NCBI GenBank assembly: GCA_937891875.1
Contig: CALATR010001064.1
Coordinates: 1-11,213 of the forward strand
DNA from: an uncultured Pseudomonadota bacterium
GTDB lineage: Bacteria > Myxococcota_A > UBA796 > GCA-2862545
Reading direction: 5' to 3'
Length of the DNA: 11,213 bases
Shown: positions 1 to 6,044 of the stretch, piece by piece
Numbering within the stretch: the first letter of the stretch is position 1
Layout: each line of letters begins with the position of its first letter
Position numbers and translations under genes: made by a program
The notes under the pieces: generated by a model
Seen by the model: the letters and a program-made list of their open reading frames with translations, nothing else
What the model was told of the DNA's origin: nothing
Databases searched by the model: none

Positions 1-906
1 CACCCCCAGCAGCGCGCGGGTCTCGCGATCGAGCGCCTCGTCATCCAGGAGCGACGCCCCTTCTGGCGGTGTGCCCCCCAGGTCGGCGAAGCGCTCGGAG
101 CGCGACCAGACCTCCAGGGCGGACAGCCGCTTGTGCAGCCACGGCCGGTCCGAGATCAGCTCCGCCCAGTGGGCCGGGCCGCCGTCCTGGCTGGTGCGGT
201 TCTGGTGCACGTAGTCCTCGGCGCTGACGTTCGGCGTGGTGCCGAGCGCCGAGCGGAGCAGCGCGTTGCGGGCGGCATCGAGGTCATCGACGACCAGCAG
301 GCCGGCCCGGTCCGCGGTCAGCTCCGCGAGACGGTGCCAGCGGGAAAGCGCCACCCGCACGCCCATGGACAGGGGAGCCAGCAGGACCTCCAGCGTGGGA
401 CCCACCGCCTTCTTCGCCAGCTTTCGCACGCCCTGGTCGTCGACGATGAGCGCGTAGATGCTGCGCCCGGTGACCTGACCCGCCGCCAGATGCCCGATCT
501 GCCGGCCGACCATGAAGCGGATCTCCTCGTCCGTGGCGGGCTTGACGAAGAAGCTCGACAGCAGGAGGAAGGCCCGACTGTCGGTGCCGTAGGTTCCCTG
601 GGCCGTCATGGCAACGCGGGCGACAATGGCCGGAGGAAGCGCCACTTCCAGCCGCCGCGAGGCGCGGAGCACGGCCCGGTAGACCTCGGGCATGGCGCGT
701 GGCCCCACATAGACGCCCTCCTCCAGCCACTCGGCCCGCTGGAGCGCGACCACCGTGTCCAGCACCTCCTCCAGGCGGTCGAGCACCGGCTGGGGCATGG
801 GGGGGAGCATGCCGTCACCGACGGCAAAGGGGGCGGTCTCGCCGGGCTCCCGGGACGACCACGTCTGGGCGAAGTCGGCGAGGGACGGGTAGGGCGCAGG
901 CTGCAT
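1..906 (-). CDS. M48 (Ste24-like) metallopeptidase homologue with degenerate zinc site, C-terminus off window
   Basis: Open minus-strand frame from ATG at 906 through the left window edge (302 codons seen). A GGGAG Shine-Dalgarno lies 4 bases before the ATG. The layout follows M48 peptidases: an N-terminal helical part, a hydrophobic stretch around residues 112-121, the helix that should carry HExxH, and downstream the glutamate motif ELTADRAG (195-202), a hallmark of Ste24/HtpX-like proteins. The HExxH equivalent, however, reads RQIGH (135-139): the first His is Arg and the catalytic Glu is Gln. I read those codons on the minus strand as CGG CAG ATC GGG CAT. By family knowledge this should abolish zinc hydrolysis, so the protein is probably a pseudoprotease with a binding or scaffolding role. 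No signal peptide is evident. It lies 62 bp downstream of the GT-C-like gene on the same strand and could be cotranscribed with it. The missing C-terminus limits certainty. Confidence 0.72.
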   Translation of the reverse strand, partial: MQPAPYPSLADFAQTWSSREPGETAPFAVGDGMLPPMPQPVLDRLEEVLDTVVALQRAEWLEEGVYVGPRAMPEVYRAVLRASRRLEVALPPAIVARVAMTAQGTYGTDSRAFLLLSSFFVKPATDEEIRFMVGRQIGHLAAGQVTGRSIYALIVDDQGVRKLAKKAVGPTLEVLLAPLSMGVRVALSRWHRLAELTADRAGLLVVDDLDAARNALLRSALGTTPNVSAEDYVHQNRTSQDGGPAHWAELISDRPWLHKRLSALEVWSRSERFADLGGTPPEGASLLDDEALDRETRALLGV

Positions 907-968
907 GGGGCTCCCAACAGTCGGTTGCACCTACCCTACGCACGAGCGCGCAGAAGGCTTGCACCGGG

Positions 969-2645
969 TCAGGGCCGAAGCTCGACGACCTCGTCCAGCG
1001 CGGGGTCGACGCGGACCATGTGCTGACCGTCCCAGCCCACCAGCACCGCGTAGCGGTTGGCGGTGAAGCGCACCCGGGTCGGGTCGCCGCCGACCGCGTC
1101 CAGCACCGTGGCCGACAGGGGGGGCACCTGCACGCCCGTGCCAGTCGGCAGGGTGCCGGGCACGCGATAGAGTCGGTCAAAGCCCCCTTCTATCCAGTCG
1201 CCCTCCAGCGGTTCGACCTCCCACACCAGGCGATCGACGCGCAGGACCCGTACCGGACGGGGGCCGATCACGAGCGGCATCAGGGAGGGCACGGGCTCGC
1301 CGGTGACGCGTCCGCGCAGGGTGGCGTAGGTGGCCAGCTCCGGACCGGGGGTCGAGACCAGGAGCACGGGGGTGTCCGGCGGGAGGTCCATGGCGCGCAG
1401 GTCGGCGAGCGCCCGATCGGTGGTGACGCCGCCGCTGGCGATCATGCCGCCGGTCAGGGGCCACTGGAGCATCGCGAACACCCCGTGGCCGAGCAGGAGC
1501 AGTCCCGCGCCGATCCGCCGGACCGTGCGCATGCCGCCCCTACCGCCGAGGCCGTCGACGACGAGCACGGCAGCGACCGCGGTCCCGCCGATGGAGGGCA
1601 CGAGCACGCTGCGGGAGCCCAGCAGTCCGGCCAGCTGGGGGATCAGCGCGAGCCCGGCCCCCAGTGCCAGCCAGCCGACCGCCCGTCGATGCACGGGCTC
1701 TGCGTGGGCGAGGGTGGAGCCGAGCCAGGCCAGGAACGGCAGCGCACACAGGGCGCCGAGGACGGACAGGGCGGTGTGATCCTGGGGCCGCAGGTACCAG
1801 ATGTCGGCGGAGATCCCGCTGGTGACGACGCCGAGCACATAGGCCAGCCTCCAGGGCGCGTGTGCGAGGAAGCGCAGGGGCTCGTGCACGGGGTCGAGGT
1901 AGGCGCCCGAGCCCGACACCCCCGCGCCCACGGCCAGGTAGAGCACCAGCCAGGCCAGGGTGATGCCGGCCGCAGGCAGCAGCGCGAACAGCCTGCGACC
2001 GAGCGGATCACGGCGACCGACCAGCTCGTACGCGACCACGAAGGCGACGATCCCAAGCCCGGCCTCGCCCGCGAAGAGTCCCGCTCCGAGGCCGATCACC
2101 GAGAGCACGACCCCCGGTCGGAGGCCGTCCCGCCACGCCAGATGGGCGAGCAGTCCGAGGCCGCCGAGGGTGGCGCAGATCAGCGCGTTGCGGGCGGCGA
2201 GCCAGACCACGGGCTGGGCGTGGGCCCCGGCGATGGCGAAGAACACCGCGGCGAGGAGTGCTGTCTGCGGGGGCAGGATCCGGCGGAAGATCGCGGTGAC
2301 AACGCCACAAAGCGCCGCGTACCAGGCCACCGAGTGCAGCACCCGGGGCAGCAGGTCCCGTCCGAAGAGCGCGCCGTCGAGCGCATGGAGCGCCGCCGAG
2401 AGTGGTCGAAAGAAGGTGATCTTCAGCTCGGGCGTCGCGAACCAGGGCAGCGCCCCGAAGTGGATGCCCTGCTGGTTCAGCGCGGCCTCGCCGGCAGCGA
2501 AGCGGTAGATCCCCCAGTCCCCCTCCTGGAGCAGGTACAGGTGCACCCAGTCATCCAGGAAGTACCTGGAGAACGGCGCCATGGACACGGCCAGGAGCAG
2601 GCCGACGGCGGCGGGCAGGAGCCAGATGAAGGGCGAGCGAGGCAC
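969..2645 (-). CDS. Polytopic inner-membrane protein, GT-C glycosyltransferase-like
   Basis: 558 residues from a GTG at 2645. An in-frame TGA sits nine bases upstream, so no longer start exists, and the next ATG (residue 22) would cut the first membrane helix. About ten hydrophobic helices span residues 6-395, followed by a soluble C-terminal domain of about 160 residues. Features typical of GT-C lipid-linked-sugar transferases are visible: an acidic pair in the first loop (FLDDW, 30-33), an FFRPLS segment (78-83), and AHAQPVVWLAARNAL (141-155), which resembles the H-x-x-V-x-W-x-x-R stretch of bacterial TMTC/PMT-like proteins. The expected role is transfer of a sugar from a polyprenyl-phosphate donor on the periplasmic side. 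Donor and acceptor cannot be read from the sequence, and no glycan cluster is nearby. It heads a likely two-gene unit with the M48-like protein. GT-C assignment is moderate; membrane topology is secure. Confidence 0.75.
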   Translation of the reverse strand: MPRSPFIWLLPAAVGLLLAVSMAPFSRYFLDDWVHLYLLQEGDWGIYRFAAGEAALNQQGIHFGALPWFATPELKITFFRPLSAALHALDGALFGRDLLPRVLHSVAWYAALCGVVTAIFRRILPPQTALLAAVFFAIAGAHAQPVVWLAARNALICATLGGLGLLAHLAWRDGLRPGVVLSVIGLGAGLFAGEAGLGIVAFVVAYELVGRRDPLGRRLFALLPAAGITLAWLVLYLAVGAGVSGSGAYLDPVHEPLRFLAHAPWRLAYVLGVVTSGISADIWYLRPQDHTALSVLGALCALPFLAWLGSTLAHAEPVHRRAVGWLALGAGLALIPQLAGLLGSRSVLVPSIGGTAVAAVLVVDGLGGRGGMRTVRRIGAGLLLLGHGVFAMLQWPLTGGMIASGGVTTDRALADLRAMDLPPDTPVLLVSTPGPELATYATLRGRVTGEPVPSLMPLVIGPRPVRVLRVDRLVWEVEPLEGDWIEGGFDRLYRVPGTLPTGTGVQVPPLSATVLDAVGGDPTRVRFTANRYAVLVGWDGQHMVRVDPALDEVVELRP

Positions 2646-2740
2646 GGCGCATCATGCCTCATGGCTCCCGCCTCTGACCCATCCTGCAACAACCGGGGTC
2701 GCGATCCTCGCGTAGAACGGCATGGCAACACGAGGTCGCC
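2646..2740. promoter_or_regulatory. Divergent intergenic region with short inverted repeat
   Basis: This 95-bp gap lies between the minus-strand GT-C-like gene and the plus-strand small membrane protein, so promoters for both should be here. I see no convincing -35/-10 pair in either direction. The only structure is a perfect 5-bp inverted repeat, CGCGA-TCC-TCGCG at 2700-2712, which could be a small operator or simple GC-rich chance. The plus-strand gene has a GAGGT Shine-Dalgarno at about 2731-2735. Confidence 0.3.
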
Positions 2741-3199
2741 ATGAATCCAGCCCGCCAGGAACAGCTCGCCGCCTTCATCCAGACCCAGCTCGGTCGAGCC
2801 CCCAGGTCCCTCCGCGTCTGGTGTGGGCTGGGGCTGCTGCTGTGCGGCGTCGGAGTCGGCATCCTCACGTCCGTGTGGTTCAGCGGAGCGACCGGCTCGG
2901 AGGACGTGCCGGTGCTCATCGCCGTCTTCGGGGCGTTCACCGCAGGCTTTGGAGGCGTGTTCGGGTGGGCCTGGTGGCGCATCGCGACCATGGCGAGCCA
3001 TCCCCTGGTGACCGCCCTCCGAGAGAACCCCCGCGACGTCGCTCGCGTCATCCCCACCACCGTGCGCTCCAACGCGGGCTCCCTCCCCGGGCTCACCTTC
3101 GAGCTCGCCAGCGGCCGCTCCCACATCGTCCTGATGAACGAGGAGACCCGCGCCGAGTTCATGGTCTGGCTGTCGTCGGTCGGGGCGCAGGTTGGCTGA
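2741..3199 (+). CDS. Small two-helix membrane protein with cytosolic C-terminal domain (paralogue A)
   Basis: 152 residues from ATG 2741, preceded by GAGGT at suitable spacing. Residues 1-25 are amphipathic. Two membrane helices lie at about 27-47 (GLGLLLCGVGVGILTSVWF) and 57-80, followed by a soluble region of about 70 residues that begins HPLVTAL and ends in an acidic/aromatic patch (EETRAEFMVWL, 134-144). I do not recognise a named family. The next gene has the same plan: two helices, an HPxxxAL motif right after the second, a short beta-rich stretch, then an E/D-x-x-R-x-E/D-F segment. The two genes overlap by 8 bp, so translation is probably coupled and the products may form a heterodimer. 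The basic cluster before the first helix suggests both ends are cytoplasmic. Confidence 0.8.
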   Translation: MNPARQEQLAAFIQTQLGRAPRSLRVWCGLGLLLCGVGVGILTSVWFSGATGSEDVPVLIAVFGAFTAGFGGVFGWAWWRIATMASHPLVTALRENPRDVARVIPTTVRSNAGSLPGLTFELASGRSHIVLMNEETRAEFMVWLSSVGAQVG

Positions 3200-3671
3200 C
3201 CTGACCCCGATCCTCGACCGGATCCGCCGCGCGAAGCGCCGCCTCGCCCTGGCCGCGCTGCTCCCCGCCCTGCCGATCGTCGGTGCGCTGCTCATGCCGT
3301 TCCCGGACGAGCTGCCGTTCACGCTCCTGCGCTGGGGCTTCATCGCCCTGTGCGTGCTCGTCTCCGCCGCCCTGGTCTCCCCGCTCCTGAAGGGCCCCGA
3401 CAAACACCCCGCCATCGTCGCGCTGCACGCCGGCACGGTCTGCTGGATCTACGTCAGTCAGTCCCGCAACCACCACGGTGGCAAGGCCGGCCCCGCGGTG
3501 CTGGAGCTGGGCACCCTCGATGGCCAGCGGCTGCCCGTCCCCCTCGACGAGGCGCGCACAGACGAGTTCGTACGCCTGCTCTCCGAGGCCGCCCCCCGCG
3601 CGCTGGTCGGCTGGACGCCAGAGCGTGAGCTGGCCTTCATCCGCGGGCCGCACACCCTGCTCCAGGGATGA
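3192..3671 (+). CDS. Small two-helix membrane protein with cytosolic C-terminal domain (paralogue B)
   Basis: 159 residues. The start is a TTG at 3192 inside the tail of the preceding gene (overlap TTGGCTGA, 3192-3199), so expression probably relies on translational coupling; the next in-frame ATG (residue 35) would delete the first helix. A basic N-terminus (RIRRAKRR, 10-17) precedes helices at about 18-36 and 44-65. The soluble part starts HPAIVAL (72-78) and includes AVLELGTLDGQRLPVPLDEA (102-121), then RTDEFVRLLS, aligning by eye with paralogue A. The C-terminus adds a short tail with a Trp and RGPHTLLQG. Function unknown. Its stop lies 3 bp from the hemB stop on the other strand, leaving no room for a separate terminator. 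Confidence 0.78.
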   Translation: MADLTPILDRIRRAKRRLALAALLPALPIVGALLMPFPDELPFTLLRWGFIALCVLVSAALVSPLLKGPDKHPAIVALHAGTVCWIYVSQSRNHHGGKAGPAVLELGTLDGQRLPVPLDEARTDEFVRLLSEAAPRALVGWTPERELAFIRGPHTLLQG

Positions 3672-3674
3672 GAC

Positions 3675-4676
3675 TCAGCCCTCGCGCAGCCAGCGCGCGG
3701 CATCCGCGGCGTAGTAGGTGAGGATCGCGTCCGCGCCCGCGCGCTTGAAGGCCAGCAGGGCCTCGAGCACGGCGGAGCGCTCGTCCAGCCAGCCGTTCAT
3801 GGAGGCCGCCTTGAGCATCGCGTACTCGCCCGACACCTGGTAGACCGCGGTCGGGCGCTTGAAGTGCTGCTTCACCCGCCACAACACGTCGAGGTAGGGC
3901 AGGCCGGGCTTGACCATGACCATGTCCGCGCCCTCGGCCAGGTCCAGGGCGACCTCGTGCAGCGCCTCGTCCGTGTTCGCCGGGTCCATCTGGTAGGTCT
4001 TCTTGTCGGCGCCGCCGCGGGGGGCCGAGTCCAGGGCGTCGCGGAACGGCCCGTAGAAGCAGCTCGCGTACTTGGCCGAGTAGGCGAGGATGCCCACCTG
4101 ATCGAAGCCGGCCTCGTCCAGGGCCTCCCGGATGCGGCCGATCCGCCCGTCCATCATGTCCGACGGCGCGACCAGATCCGCCCCCGCCCGCGCCTGGCAG
4201 AGCGACTGCTTGACCAGCGCGTCGATGGTGGCCTCGTTCAGGATGACCCCGTCCTCGACGATGCCGTCCTGACCGAGCGAGGAGAAGGGGTCCAGCGCCA
4301 CGTCCGGGATGACCAGCATGTCCGGGCAGACCTGCTTCACGCCGCGGATGATCTGCGGCATCAGCCCGTCGTCGTTCCAGGCCTCCCGCCCATCGATGGT
4401 CTTCTTGCCGTCGGCGACCTTGGGGAACGGGGCGATCGCCGGGATCCCCAGCTCCCACGCCTCCTGGGCCGCCTCGATGACGCTGCCCAGGCTGTGACGC
4501 ATGACGCCGGGGAGCGAGGCGATCTCCTGGGGTCCGCCGCCCTCGTCGTGCACGAAGACCGGCAGGATGAAGTCGCCCGGAGTGACCGCACTCTCGCGCA
4601 CGAGGTCGCGGATGGCCGGGCCGCGGCGATTGCGGCGGGGACGGATTCGTGGGTAGGCGCCGGTGTGCTCGGACAT
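3675..4676 (-). CDS. hemB: Porphobilinogen synthase (delta-aminolevulinic acid dehydratase), aspartate/Mg type
   Basis: 333 residues from ATG 4676, with a GGAG Shine-Dalgarno five bases upstream; the frame stays open further upstream but overlaps the neighbouring gene. The enzyme condenses two 5-aminolevulinates to porphobilinogen in the cytoplasm, the second committed step of tetrapyrrole synthesis. Both Schiff-base lysines are in canonical context: K202 in SAKYASCFYGPFRDA and K256 in MVMVKPGLPYLD. The metal loop reads DVALDPFSSLGQDG (125-138). The three positions that are zinc-binding cysteines in animal and yeast enzymes are A127, D129 and D137 here, marking the zinc-independent, Mg-responsive class seen in Pseudomonas. 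DMMDGRIGRIR (173-183) is the usual active-site strand. Length is normal and the gene looks intact. It lies 23 bp downstream of the ArsR-rhodanese gene, suggesting a shared transcript and unusual control of haem synthesis. Confidence 0.97.
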   Translation of the reverse strand: MSEHTGAYPRIRPRRNRRGPAIRDLVRESAVTPGDFILPVFVHDEGGGPQEIASLPGVMRHSLGSVIEAAQEAWELGIPAIAPFPKVADGKKTIDGREAWNDDGLMPQIIRGVKQVCPDMLVIPDVALDPFSSLGQDGIVEDGVILNEATIDALVKQSLCQARAGADLVAPSDMMDGRIGRIREALDEAGFDQVGILAYSAKYASCFYGPFRDALDSAPRGGADKKTYQMDPANTDEALHEVALDLAEGADMVMVKPGLPYLDVLWRVKQHFKRPTAVYQVSGEYAMLKAASMNGWLDERSAVLEALLAFKRAGADAILTYYAADAARWLREG

Positions 4677-4699
4677 GCTCGCTCCAGGGAGGCGTTCCG

Positions 4700-5350
4700 C
4701 TAACCGACGGGAACGGTCGCGGAGCCGTCCGCGTAGGGTCGTCCCTCGAAGCGCCGCGCCCGCCGACCGGCAGCCTGCAGCCGCTCCACCGCCTCGTCCG
4801 CCCAGTCGCACCACGGACCGCGGCAACAGGCGATGATCTCGATGTCAGGCGGAAGATCTGCGAGGGCGTCCTCCAGCTCGGCCAGGGGTACCGAGCGGGC
4901 GCCGGGCAGGTGCACGTGGTGGAACTCGGCCTCCGGGCGCACGTCGACCAACACCGCCTCACCGCGGGCAACCAGGGCATGCACCTCGGCGTCGGTGACC
5001 GCCTGCACCGTCGGGTGCTCCGCGAGGTGATCGGCCCGGTGGGCGGGGAGCTCGGCGAGCAGCGAGAAGCCGGCGCGCTCGACCGTGGCGAGGAGCTGGT
5101 CGACCCCGTCGGCGAGGCCGTAGATCCGCCGCACGCCGTCGCGCTCGCGCACGACCAGCCGGGCGGCGGCGAGCACCTGCAGGTGCTGCGACGTCGAGGC
5201 GACCGGGCGGGAGATGGCCCCAGCCAGGGACTCCACATCCCGCGGCGCCTGGGAGAGCACGTCGAGGATCTCGACCCGCACCGGGCTGGCCAGGGCCTTG
5301 CCGATCCGCGCCAGCTCTGCATAGGCGGCGTCCTTCAGCGATCTCGACAC
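4700..5350 (-). CDS. ArsR/SmtB-family HTH regulator fused to a rhodanese domain
   Basis: 216 residues from GTG 5350, chosen because GAGGTG sits six bases upstream; a second GTG at 5365 would add MSRCR. Residues 8-80 form a winged helix: RIGKALASPVRVEILDVLSQ, then the recognition-helix region SRPVASTSQHLQVLAAARLV (47-66) and the wing RERDGVRRIYGL. Residues 110-205 form a single rhodanese domain with LVDVRPEAEFHHVHLPGA (134-151) and active loop CCRGPWC (175-181), C176 being the expected catalytic cysteine. ArsR-rhodanese fusions are a known architecture. With this start the HTH half has no cysteine, so it lacks the thiol metal sites of classical ArsR/SmtB and the cysteine pair of BigR/SqrR. Sensing through the rhodanese cysteines (persulfide, sulfite, electrophile or thiophilic metal) is my inference. 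Likely autorepressed via the operator at 5398-5415 and cotranscribed with hemB. Confidence 0.93.
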   Translation of the reverse strand: MSRSLKDAAYAELARIGKALASPVRVEILDVLSQAPRDVESLAGAISRPVASTSQHLQVLAAARLVVRERDGVRRIYGLADGVDQLLATVERAGFSLLAELPAHRADHLAEHPTVQAVTDAEVHALVARGEAVLVDVRPEAEFHHVHLPGARSVPLAELEDALADLPPDIEIIACCRGPWCDWADEAVERLQAAGRRARRFEGRPYADGSATVPVG

Positions 5351-5377
5351 GCGACACCTCGACACTGGGGAGGACCC

Positions 5378-5415
5378 GAGATACCTCTCATTCGTTATTC
5401 AATCAAACAATTGAA
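5378..5415. promoter_or_regulatory. ArsR-type operator overlapping the promoter of the ArsR-rhodanese gene
   Basis: The short gap between the divergent regulator and methyltransferase genes is strikingly AT-rich for this DNA. It holds a perfect 6-bp inverted repeat, TTCAAT-CAAACA-ATTGAA (5398-5415), of the TTCAA/TTGAA kind common in ArsR-family operators. On the minus strand a plausible sigma-70 promoter reads TTGATT (5401-5406), a 17-bp spacer, then TATCTC (5378-5383). The -35 lies inside the repeat, so bound repressor would block it. The repeat ends 2 bp before the methyltransferase ATG at 5418, so it should occlude that start region too. One site could therefore control both directions. 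Confidence 0.6.
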
Positions 5416-5417
5416 CA

Positions 5418-6044
5418 ATGGAATTCAGCATGCACCTCGCCACCCACTGGCAGCGGGTCTACCGCGACCGCGACGTGACCCGGGTCTCCTGGTTCCAGCC
5501 CCGCCCCGCGCTCTCGCTGGAGCTGCTGCAGCGGGTGACCGGGCCGTCGGAGGCCGTGGTCGACGTGGGCGCGGGTGCCTCGACCCTGGCCGATCACCTG
5601 CTCGCCGCCGGCTACTCCGACCTCACGCTGGTCGACCTCTCCGCCGAGGCGCTGGGCCATGTCGCCGCGCGGATGGGTCGACCGGAGGCCATCCGCTTCG
5701 AGGTCGCCGACGTGCGCACCTGGCGGCCCGGACGGACCTTCGACGCCTGGCATGATCGCGCAGTGTTCCACTTCCTCACCGAAGAGGCGGACCGCGAGGC
5801 CTACCGGCAGACCCTGCTGCAGACCCTCGAGCCCGGCGGCCACGCGGTCGTGCTCACCTTCCACCCCACCGGGCCCGACCGCTGCTCGGACCTGCCCACC
5901 GCCCGCTACGACGCGGACGGCCTGTTCGAGGCCCTGGGCGGAGATACGACGTTCGAGCTGCTCGATGCCCGCGTCGAGGAGCACGTCAAGCCCGACGGCC
6001 GCATCCAGCCGTTCCAGGGTGTGCTGCTCCGCCGCAAGATCTAG
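5418..6044 (+). CDS. Class I SAM-dependent methyltransferase (VSWFQP / WHDRAVFHFL family)
   Basis: 208 residues from ATG 5418; ATG 5430 (residue 5, MHLATHWQRVY) is an equally good start. Neither has a Shine-Dalgarno, so the message may be nearly leaderless. SAM motif I is VVDVGAGAS (47-55) and the acidic residue ending strand 2 lies in LTLVDLSAEAL (69-79). Family marks are HWQRVYRDRDVTRVSWFQP (10-28), DAWHDRAVFHFL (109-120), LEPGGHAVVLTFHPTGPDRCSDLP (137-160) and the late EEHVKPDG. I recognise these from a widespread uncharacterised family of small-molecule methyltransferases; the conserved C156 and H149 could contribute to substrate binding. Substrate unknown. Divergence from an ArsR-rhodanese gene suggests a thiol, sulfide, selenium or metalloid acceptor, which is inference only. 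Its stop overlaps the aminotransferase stop. Confidence 0.92.
   Translation: MEFSMHLATHWQRVYRDRDVTRVSWFQPRPALSLELLQRVTGPSEAVVDVGAGASTLADHLLAAGYSDLTLVDLSAEALGHVAARMGRPEAIRFEVADVRTWRPGRTFDAWHDRAVFHFLTEEADREAYRQTLLQTLEPGGHAVVLTFHPTGPDRCSDLPTARYDADGLFEALGGDTTFELLDARVEEHVKPDGRIQPFQGVLLRRKI

Noticed and set aside
699..2744. Very long plus-strand open frame (681 codons) opposite the GT-C-like gene
   Set aside because: The product is a low-complexity Arg/Gly/Gln/His mix without domains or membrane helices, while the opposite strand gives an orderly polytopic protein. It is a GC-rich antisense shadow.
4677..4826. Longer N-terminal version of HemB starting inside the upstream gene
   Set aside because: The extra residues are Arg/Gly-rich and not part of the family. 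The ATG at 4676 has a good ribosome site and gives the normal length.
3637..5322. Minus-strand 561-codon frame overlapping hemB and the ArsR-rhodanese gene
   Set aside because: Out of frame with both recognised proteins and with a product dominated by Arg, Pro and Ser; high GC leaves few stops.
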